Shown here in pieces: positions 1 to 5,432 of a DNA stretch of 7,134 nucleotides. The notes under the pieces were generated by a model that searched no databases, had not been told where the DNA came from, and worked only from the letters and a program-made list of their open reading frames with translations. Both the position numbers and the translations under genes were made by a program. Numbering within the stretch: position 1 is the first letter of the stretch; the number at the start of each line of letters is the position of its first letter. The DNA comes from Syntrophales bacterium (GTDB lineage Bacteria; Desulfobacterota; Syntrophia; Syntrophales; UBA8958), in contig JALNVY010000124.1 in NCBI GenBank assembly GCA_023231165.1, forward strand, positions 1 through 7,134. The letters are read 5' to 3'.

Positions 1-192
1 ATCAACCTGACGAAAGGTTTCCCGGAAGACATCGCCGCCGGCAACAACAAGTTCCGATTTGGCGATCGCTCCGGCACTTCCCTCCTCTTCGCCGCTTAGG
101 ATGGCATTGCACGTCACATCGCCGGTGCCGATGTCTTCTTCCAGGGCGGCGCGGATCAGGCGCAGCAAGAATTTTTTTTCGTAACTGTTCAA
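1..192 (-). CDS. nadC: Nicotinate-nucleotide pyrophosphorylase (quinolinate phosphoribosyltransferase), N-terminal part, cut by window edge
   Basis: NadC converts quinolinate and PRPP to nicotinate mononucleotide, CO2 and pyrophosphate in cytosolic de novo NAD synthesis. Only 64 codons are visible and the gene continues past base 1; the family is usually about 280 residues. The diagnostic N-terminal block LIRAALEEDIGTGDVT (residues 12-27) is present, followed by a stretch ending in AKSELVVAGGDVFRETF (residues 44-60), which fits the first beta-barrel-like region of the family. The active site lies outside the window. I chose a TTG start at 192 because family members normally begin about ten residues before the LIRxALxEDIG block. 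A weak GAG lies 9 nt upstream of it. The frame stays open to an ATG at 255, which would add 21 unconvincing residues. The gene follows valS by 102 nt on the same strand, so co-transcription is likely. An A8 run lies at codons 5-7. Identity is fairly sure; the start is not. Confidence 0.85.
   Translation of the reverse strand, partial: MNSYEKKFLLRLIRAALEEDIGTGDVTCNAILSGEEEGSAGAIAKSELVVAGGDVFRETFRQVD
172..179 (-). repeat. A8 homopolymer at the start of nadC
   Basis: A run of eight A (minus strand) covers codons 5-7 of nadC (Glu-Lys-Lys). Such runs are prone to slippage by polymerases and in sequencing. The downstream frame matches NadC, so the gene is intact as read. Confidence 0.5.
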
Positions 193-210
193 GATTTGAT
201 ACTCAAATCG

Positions 211-234
211 CCGGGGGTTCGATTGTATCCCCGG
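211..234. other. Small hairpin in the valS-nadC gap
   Basis: CCGGGG at 211-216 is complementary to CCCCGG at 229-234, giving a 6-bp GC-only stem with a 12-nt loop. It lies between the valS stop codon and the preferred nadC start. No run of T follows it on the minus strand, so it is not a standard intrinsic terminator. It may be a leader structure of nadC or chance. Its presence mildly supports reading this stretch as untranslated and using the TTG start at 192. Confidence 0.3.
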
Positions 235-294
235 GCAGGGATTTCTCAAAAACATCCCAGAGGTTCAGTGTAAGTTCCGGGAAAGCACGGCGCC

Positions 295-2967
295 TCACGG
301 TGCCAGTTCCTGTAGCTTTTTCAGGGCCTTCTCGATCAGCAGGCGTTTTTCTCTGATTTCTTTATGTTTTTCTTCTTCCTTCTGAACCACGGCCGCTGCG
401 GCCTTGGCAAGAAAATCGCGATTGGCAAGTTTTCGGGCAACAATAGCCAGCTCTTTCTCCAGTTTGGCCATTTCCTTTTCCAGACGGGCCTTTTCGGCGG
501 CCACGTCGATCGCCCCTTCCAGAAGGACAAACACCTGAAGGTTTCCCACCACACCGGTGGCGGCCCCTTTGGGCTCTCCCATCGCCATGCCGATTTTCAG
601 ATCTTCCAGGTTGGCAAGGTTGACGATATAGCTGACTCCCGCTTCCAGGCAGGGGATCGATTTGGAATCTTTCTCCCCTTCCGGGGCCGAGATGATCGCC
701 CGCAGCTTTTTGGACGGAGCTATTCCCATCTCGCCGCGGATAGCGCGGATCTTGGTTATCACCTCCATGATCAGCTCCATTTCCTCCTCCGCCCGGGGGT
801 CGTCTTCATACTCGTCCTCCGTCGGGAAGGGGCTGACCATGATGGAGTTCCCGTCATTGAAGATGGTCTGCCAAATTTCCTCGGTCAGGTAGGGCATCGC
901 AGGGTGAAGGAGCTTCATGATGGCCTTCAGGATTCCATAGAGGGTGTGTTGGGAGGCCAGGCGGGCGGCCGAGGCGTCCTTGCCGTATAGAACCGGTTTG
1001 ATCAGTTCCAGATACCAGTCGCAGAATTCGTGCCAGATGAACTGATAAATACTGCCCGTCGCATCGTTGAATCTGTATTCGTCAAATCCGTTGACAACGT
1101 CCCTGATGGTGTGACGCAGGCGGGACTCTATCCAGCGATCGGGGAGAGATTTGTCTACTCTGGGGATCTGCGGCTCCGCCTCCGGGTAGTCTTCAAGATT
1201 CATCACGGCAAAACGCGTTGCATTCCAGATCTTGTTGACAAAGAACTTGTAGCCTTCGATCCGTTCTTCCGACATCCGGACGTCCCGTCCCTGGGCGGTA
1301 AAGGCCGCCAGGGTAAAGCGGAAGGCATCGGTTCCGAATTTGTCAATCATTTTAAGAGGATCGATGCTGTTGCCCTTGGACTTACTCATCTTGTCCCCGT
1401 GCTCGTCCCGGACCAGGGCATGGAGATAGACGTCCCGGAAGGGGACTTCTTTCATCGTATAGAGCCCCATCATCATCATCCGGGCTACCCAGAAGAAAAG
1501 AATATCGAAGCCCGTGATCAGCAGGGAGGTTGGATAGAAGGTCTTCAGGGCCGGGGTCTGCTCCGGCCAGCCGAGGGTGGAGAAGGGCCAGAGGGCGGAG
1601 CTGAACCAGGTATCGAGAACGTCTTCTTCCTGGCGGAGGGTGTCCCCCTTGCAGGCCGGGCAGTGATCCGGGTCCTGGGAAGCTACGATCATATTGCCGC
1701 AGCCGTCGCAGTACCAGACGGGGATGCGGTGACCCCACCAGATCTGACGGGAGATGCACCAGTCGCGGATGTTGGTCATCCATTCAAAGTAGGTGGCCTC
1801 CCACATCGGGGGGATGATCCGGGTCTTGCCCTTGATAACCGCCGCCGTTGCCGCTTTGGCCAGGGGGGCGACCTTGACGAACCACTGTTTCGATACCGCC
1901 GGTTCGATGGTTGTCTTGCAGCGATAGCACTGGCCGACATTGTGGATGTAGGGTGCGATCGTGCCGAGAAAACCGCCCTTTTCCAGATCCTTCACGACGT
2001 TTTCCCGGCATTCGAAACGGTCCTGGCCCTGATAGATGCCACCATTTTCGTTGATGACGGCGCTGCCGTCCATGATCTTGATGATTTCCAGGTTATGCCG
2101 TCCCGCCATGGCAAAGTCGGCGGGGTCGCAGGAGGGGGTGATCTTCACGGCTCCGGAGCCGAAATCCATGGTAACATAGTCGTCGGCGATGACGGGGATC
2201 TCCCGGTTTACCAGGGGCAGGAGGACCATCTTGCCGATCTTGTCCTTGTAGCGGGGGTCGTCGGGGTTGACGGCGACAGCCGTATCCCCCAGCATCGTTT
2301 CCGGACGGGTAGTGGCGACGACAATCTCGCCGCTGCCGTCAACGTATGGATACCGGATATCCCACATATGGCCGGCCTCTTCCTTGAATTCGACCTCAAG
2401 ATCGGAGATGGCCGTATGGCACCGGGGGCACCAGTTGACGATATAGTCGCCCTGATAGATGAGGCCGTCGTTATAGAGCCGGACAAAAACCTCCCGGACG
2501 GCTTGGGAAAGTCCCGCGTCCATGGTGAACCGTTCCCGCTCCCAGTCGCAGGAGCAGCCGAGACGCTTGAGCTGGTTGGTGATCACGCCGCCGTATTTTT
2601 CCTTCCACTGCCAGACCCTCTCGATGAACTTTTCCCGACCCAGGTCGTGGCGGGTGAGACCTTCCCTGGCCAGTTCCTGTTCCACTACGTTCTGAGTGGC
2701 GATCCCGGCGTGATCCGTTCCCGGCATCCACATGGAGTTGTAACCCTGCATCCGCTTGAAACGGATCATGATATCCTGGAGGACGTTGTTCAGGGCGTGA
2801 CCCATGTGGAGCATGCCCGTGACATTCGGGGGGGGGATGACGATGGAAAATTGCGGTTTGGCGCTTCCATCTACAGCGTGGAAAAAATTATTGTCCAGCC
2901 AGTACTGGTACCACTTCCGCTCCGCTGCGTGCGGTTCGAATGCCTTGCTCAACTGCCCTCTACCCAT
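295..2967 (-). CDS. valS: Valine--tRNA ligase (valyl-tRNA synthetase)
   Basis: This cytosolic class I aminoacyl-tRNA synthetase charges tRNA-Val and hydrolyses mischarged Thr-tRNA. The 890-residue length is typical of bacterial ValRS. Reading along the protein: PPPNVTGMLHMGHA with the HIGH-type signature HMGH at residues 54-57; GTDHAGIATQ at 83-92; the CP1 editing domain with TTRPETMLGDTAVAV at 219-233; cysteine pairs at 180/183, 347/350, 420/423 and 436/439 that could bind zinc; DVLDTWFSSALWP near 449-461; and KMSKS at 526-530. The anticodon-binding helical domain follows, then a C-terminal Lys/Glu-rich coiled coil (about 823-890), the tRNA-binding arm of ValRS. The ATG at 2967 has a strong Shine-Dalgarno AAGGAG with 7 nt between GGAG and the ATG. 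The gene lies 77 nt after the lipoprotein gene. The gap has a hairpin but no obvious promoter, so valS may be read from the upstream promoter. I see no missing catalytic motif. Confidence 0.98.
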   Translation of the reverse strand: MGRGQLSKAFEPHAAERKWYQYWLDNNFFHAVDGSAKPQFSIVIPPPNVTGMLHMGHALNNVLQDIMIRFKRMQGYNSMWMPGTDHAGIATQNVVEQELAREGLTRHDLGREKFIERVWQWKEKYGGVITNQLKRLGCSCDWERERFTMDAGLSQAVREVFVRLYNDGLIYQGDYIVNWCPRCHTAISDLEVEFKEEAGHMWDIRYPYVDGSGEIVVATTRPETMLGDTAVAVNPDDPRYKDKIGKMVLLPLVNREIPVIADDYVTMDFGSGAVKITPSCDPADFAMAGRHNLEIIKIMDGSAVINENGGIYQGQDRFECRENVVKDLEKGGFLGTIAPYIHNVGQCYRCKTTIEPAVSKQWFVKVAPLAKAATAAVIKGKTRIIPPMWEATYFEWMTNIRDWCISRQIWWGHRIPVWYCDGCGNMIVASQDPDHCPACKGDTLRQEEDVLDTWFSSALWPFSTLGWPEQTPALKTFYPTSLLITGFDILFFWVARMMMMGLYTMKEVPFRDVYLHALVRDEHGDKMSKSKGNSIDPLKMIDKFGTDAFRFTLAAFTAQGRDVRMSEERIEGYKFFVNKIWNATRFAVMNLEDYPEAEPQIPRVDKSLPDRWIESRLRHTIRDVVNGFDEYRFNDATGSIYQFIWHEFCDWYLELIKPVLYGKDASAARLASQHTLYGILKAIMKLLHPAMPYLTEEIWQTIFNDGNSIMVSPFPTEDEYEDDPRAEEEMELIMEVITKIRAIRGEMGIAPSKKLRAIISAPEGEKDSKSIPCLEAGVSYIVNLANLEDLKIGMAMGEPKGAATGVVGNLQVFVLLEGAIDVAAEKARLEKEMAKLEKELAIVARKLANRDFLAKAAAAVVQKEEEKHKEIREKRLLIEKALKKLQELAP
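2828..2836 (-). repeat. C9 homopolymer within valS
   Basis: Nine consecutive C (minus strand) encode the end of Ile and most of Pro-Pro-Pro just before the HMGH motif of ValRS. The reading frame is intact with nine bases. Confidence 0.6.
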
Positions 2968-2974
2968 GAACGTT

Positions 2975-2980
2975 CTCCTT
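2975..2980 (-). promoter_or_regulatory. Ribosome binding site of valS
   Basis: AAGGAG on the minus strand, with 7 nt between GGAG and the ATG at 2967. It fixes the valS start and matches the strength of the lipoprotein gene's site. Confidence 0.8.
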
Positions 2981-2999
2981 CTAGACGATGTTTTCTGAG

Positions 3000-3030
3000 A
3001 TCCTGGGGTCTTATTTGCCGACCCCAGGAT
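3000..3030. other. 11-bp perfect hairpin between the lipoprotein gene and valS
   Basis: ATCCTGGGGTC (3000-3010) and GACCCCAGGAT (3020-3030) form an uninterrupted 11-bp stem with a 9-nt loop. It starts 14 nt after the lipoprotein gene stop and ends about 20 nt before the valS Shine-Dalgarno. On the minus strand the stem is followed by CTCAGAAAACATCG, with no T run; on the plus strand there is also none. It is therefore not a canonical intrinsic terminator. It could be a weak or factor-assisted terminator, an mRNA 3'-end stabiliser that sets different levels for the two genes, or part of a dispersed palindrome. Confidence 0.6.
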
Positions 3031-3044
3031 TGGACGGACAAAAA

Positions 3045-4244
3045 TTAGAACTTCAGCTCTTCTTTGAATTTCTTGATGACCAGCAGGGCTTCGACGCCGG
3101 AAACCGTATCCATGGGTGCGAATTCTCCGGTGGAGAGGCTTTTGGCCTGCATAATCCCCCGGGAGGTCACAACCATAACGGCGTTGAAATAGGGCAGGTC
3201 GGAGCGCAGGTCGGGGAAGGTCGAGGTCGAACCGATGAACTTGGTGGCCAGGCTGTTATCACCGGTAACTTTGATCAAAATGTCTTCGATCATCATGGCA
3301 TAAGCGGCCCGGGTGACAAATTCATTGGGATGGAAGGCCCCGTCGGGGTATACTTCCAGGCCCCGCACCCCAAGCTGGAGTATTCCTTCTATGTCCATTT
3401 TCAGGGGACTGGCGGCGATGTCAGTGGCCGTAGGCGCACCCCTTCCCGGGACCTTGGTCTTATCGGGATCCTTGAAAGAGGTGTCGAACTCTTTAGGAGT
3501 GCGTTTCTTATAGAGGACATCGATCTTCATCTCTTCCATGAACAGGGCGGCGGCGTCGGCGCGGGTGAGTTTTTCCACCAGGGCGATCTTCTTCCCCGTC
3601 ACTGTCCCCGGCATAGCCCGCTGGATATCCTGAACGAGTTTCCACTGAACGTCGGCTTCAGCGGTATATTCAGCCTTGATTTCCATGACCTTGGCAAACA
3701 TTTCGCCGGATTTGTTGAAATTTAGGGCGGTCTTGTAGCAGAGGCCCATGTAATAGTAGGCGGCGGCTGATTTAGGGTTGATGGCGATGGCGTTATCGAA
3801 TTCACTCTTGGATTTGTCGAGCCAACTCGTATCCTGCGAGCAATCCGTACCGATACGGGTACAAGCGGCCTTGCTCATGGTATTGACGCGAATGTAGCCC
3901 ACATGGACGACGAGTTTCTCGTCGTTGTTGTTGGCGTATTCCCAAGCTTTATCCAAAGCTTTATATGCTCCAGGAAAGTCATTCTGATAGGCCTTGACCA
4001 ATGCCGTGCCCGCAAAGGCCCGGGAAAATTTCGGGGCTAACTGGATAGCCCGGTCAAATTCACTCTGCGCCTGGGGGTACTGACCCTGATCCAGAAGTTT
4101 CAGACCCGTATATACGTGATGATCGGGAGTATCCATTTCTCCCGTCGGTTTAACTGCCTTCGGTCCGCAGGATACAAGCATGAGGATTGCAATCACGACT
4201 GCCAAGACAGCAAACACCATTCGATAGTCTTTCCCTCGCTTCAT
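3045..4244 (-). CDS. TPR and SLH-domain outer-membrane type lipoprotein, function unknown
   Basis: I do not recognise a named gene. The 399-residue product starts with a lipoprotein signal: basic n-region MKRGKDYR, hydrophobic core at about 9-22 and lipobox LVSC with Cys26 as the lipidation site. Gly at +2 and no Asp suggests outer-membrane sorting by the E. coli rule. Residues 43-100 form TPR-like helices (YTGLKLLDQGQYPQAQSEF, then a second unit), with another TPR-like pair at about 140-190. The C-terminal half looks like three S-layer homology motifs: LTRADAAALF at 226-235; a unit at about 275-323 with DGAFHPNEFVTRAAYAMM; and a degenerate one at 340-394 starting FPDLRSDLPYFNAV. SLH motifs elsewhere bind secondary cell-wall polymers through an ITRAE-like sequence; here the signatures are TRAD, TRAA and TVSG. 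A periplasmic tether or assembly scaffold is my inference. The ATG at 4244 has AAAGGAGA upstream (7-nt spacing after GGAG) and a promoter, so it can be expressed separately from miaA. Confidence 0.88.
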   Translation of the reverse strand: MKRGKDYRMVFAVLAVVIAILMLVSCGPKAVKPTGEMDTPDHHVYTGLKLLDQGQYPQAQSEFDRAIQLAPKFSRAFAGTALVKAYQNDFPGAYKALDKAWEYANNNDEKLVVHVGYIRVNTMSKAACTRIGTDCSQDTSWLDKSKSEFDNAIAINPKSAAAYYYMGLCYKTALNFNKSGEMFAKVMEIKAEYTAEADVQWKLVQDIQRAMPGTVTGKKIALVEKLTRADAAALFMEEMKIDVLYKKRTPKEFDTSFKDPDKTKVPGRGAPTATDIAASPLKMDIEGILQLGVRGLEVYPDGAFHPNEFVTRAAYAMMIEDILIKVTGDNSLATKFIGSTSTFPDLRSDLPYFNAVMVVTSRGIMQAKSLSTGEFAPMDTVSGVEALLVIKKFKEELKF

Positions 4245-4250
4245 AAGCCC

Positions 4251-4258
4251 TCTCCTTT
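4251..4258 (-). promoter_or_regulatory. Ribosome binding site of the lipoprotein gene
   Basis: AAAGGAGA on the minus strand, with 7 nt between GGAG and the ATG at 4244. It supports this start over the internal ATG eight codons later, and keeps the basic n-region of the signal peptide. Confidence 0.8.
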
Positions 4259-4274
4259 CGTTACTTTATGCCTC

Positions 4275-4303
4275 CATATAGGGGCAGCGATTTTTAAAGT
4301 CAA
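4275..4303 (-). promoter_or_regulatory. Sigma70-type promoter of the lipoprotein gene
   Basis: On the minus strand, TTGACT (4298-4303) as -35 and TATATG (4275-4280) as -10 are separated by exactly 17 bp. The -35 matches consensus at 5 of 6 positions and the -10 at 4 of 6. A transcript would begin near 4268, leaving a leader of about 25 nt that includes the ribosome binding site. This suggests a transcription unit starting at the lipoprotein gene and possibly running into valS and nadC. Confidence 0.6.
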
Positions 4304-4380
4304 GCGATTTCAAAGACCCCGATTAGAGGGCCTTCACGGTTTTTTATGGTTTGCGATCATAGGGTCCTTTTTTGATCGTG

Positions 4381-5319
4381 TCAAGCGTTGAGAAATTCAG
4401 CGATGCGCCTCTTTATCCCCGGCATGTCGTCGGGAGACATCCAGGTCATGTCCTTTTCCGCCCGAAACCACGTCATCTGCCTCTTTGCGTATTTTCTGGT
4501 ATCCCGGGCCATTGACGCCTGCGCCTCTTCCAGGCTGCATATCCCCTTGAGATAGCTGAATATATGCTTATAGCCCAATGATTGCATGGGTTTGAGATCT
4601 TCGGGGTAGCCCCTGGCCAGCAGCTCCCGCGTTTCCTCCACCAGCCCGGCAGCGATCATGGCGGCGGCCCGTTCGTCGATGCGCTCAAACAGGCTGTCCC
4701 GATCGCAAAAAATGCCGATCTTTATGAATTCATAGCGCTTATCCTGAAATCCGTGCCGCCCCTGAGCTTCCGTAATGGAACAGCCCATGGCCGCAAAATA
4801 TTCCAGGGCTCGGATAATCCGCACCGCGTCGTTGGGGTCGATGGTCAGGGCCGCAGCCGGGTCCCTTATCCGGAGTTCCTCATAAAGATAATCCTTGCCT
4901 TGCCTCGCCATCAATTCCTTGTAATTGCCTCTCAGTGCCTCGTCCGGTCCCGGTCCGGGGAGGAGGCCCCCCAGGAGAACCCTAATGTACAGGCCCGTTC
5001 CACCCACGATAAATACGGTCCTGCCCTGCCCGTGCAGCCTGTTGATCGCGAGGTCTGCCTCTTCACGAAAACGGGCGGCGTTGAACCATTCGTCAGGGTT
5101 GACGCAATCGATGAGATGATGAGGAACCTGCCGTTGCTCTTCCCGGGAGGGCTTGGCCGTCCCGATGTCCAGATAGCGGTATACTTGCATGGAATCGGCG
5201 CTGATGATCCCGGCGTTGAATTCCCGGACCAACTGGAGGGCGATGGCTGTCTTCCCGACGCCCGTCGGTCCGGTAATGACGACGAGGCGGGGCCTGTTAG
5301 TGTGAACTGACTTCGGCAT
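4381..5319 (-). CDS. miaA: tRNA dimethylallyltransferase (tRNA delta(2)-isopentenylpyrophosphate transferase)
   Basis: MiaA transfers the dimethylallyl group from DMAPP to N6 of A37 in tRNAs that read UNN codons, the first step towards ms2i6A. It acts in the cytosol. The 312 residues match the usual family length of about 300-315. Visible motifs: P-loop GPTGVGKT at 17-24, SADSMQVYR at 40-48 with the catalytic Asp42, DIGTAKP at 51-57, VGGTGLYIR at 105-113, DPNDAVRIIRALEYF at 161-175, MQSLGYKH at 245-252, and the tRNA-contacting basic block DTRKYAKRQMTWFR at 273-286. The frame is open up to 5505, but that extension overlaps mutL and crosses a palindrome. The ATG at 5319 starts right before the canonical P-loop strand. 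Its Shine-Dalgarno is weak (AGG, 10 nt away), suggesting modest translation. It follows mutL by 113 nt, an arrangement widely conserved in bacteria; hfq, often next in gammaproteobacteria, is not here. Confidence 0.97.
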   Translation of the reverse strand: MPKSVHTNRPRLVVITGPTGVGKTAIALQLVREFNAGIISADSMQVYRYLDIGTAKPSREEQRQVPHHLIDCVNPDEWFNAARFREEADLAINRLHGQGRTVFIVGGTGLYIRVLLGGLLPGPGPDEALRGNYKELMARQGKDYLYEELRIRDPAAALTIDPNDAVRIIRALEYFAAMGCSITEAQGRHGFQDKRYEFIKIGIFCDRDSLFERIDERAAAMIAAGLVEETRELLARGYPEDLKPMQSLGYKHIFSYLKGICSLEEAQASMARDTRKYAKRQMTWFRAEKDMTWMSPDDMPGIKRRIAEFLNA

Positions 5320-5381
5320 AGTGCACTTACCTATTGATAATCCACAGAAAAAGTCGGGAATTACCTTCCTTAAAAATCCTC

Positions 5382-5402
5382 TCTCCCTCTGGGAGAGGGA
5401 GA
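5382..5402. repeat. Short perfect palindrome (TCTCCCTCT / AGAGGGAGA) between mutL and miaA
   Basis: A 9-bp perfect stem with a 3-nt GGG/CCC loop lies midway in the 113-nt mutL-miaA gap. On the minus strand it is followed by GAGGATTTTTAAGG, so a 5-T run begins five bases after the stem. It could act as a leaky terminator or attenuator between mutL and miaA. From general knowledge, CCCTCTCCC-AGAGGGAGAGGG palindromes are frequent dispersed intergenic repeats in proteobacteria, so this may be one copy of such a family. Confidence 0.6.
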
Positions 5403-5432
5403 AAATTACTTTTACCGAAGCTGTCGCCTTTT

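Noticed and set aside
211..234. tRNA T-arm-like sequence GGGGTTCGATTGTATCCCC
   Set aside because: The loop between the GC arms is too long for a T-loop, and no acceptor, D or anticodon arm can be found around it.
1030..3048. A 672-codon open frame on the plus strand, antisense to valS
   Set aside because: It mirrors the codon bias of valS on the other strand, shows no recognisable domain and has no supporting ribosome binding site. The minus-strand ValRS motifs are unambiguous.
4315..4372. GACCC...GGGTC pairing followed by TTTTTT on the plus strand
   Set aside because: Five pairs around a loop of roughly 40 nt, with no plus-strand gene upstream to terminate.
4354..4378. CGATCA/TGATCG inverted repeat after miaA with a nearby T/A run, considered as a terminator
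   Set aside because: Only 6 bp with a 13-nt loop, and the A/T run lies inside the loop rather than after the stem. Too weak to call.
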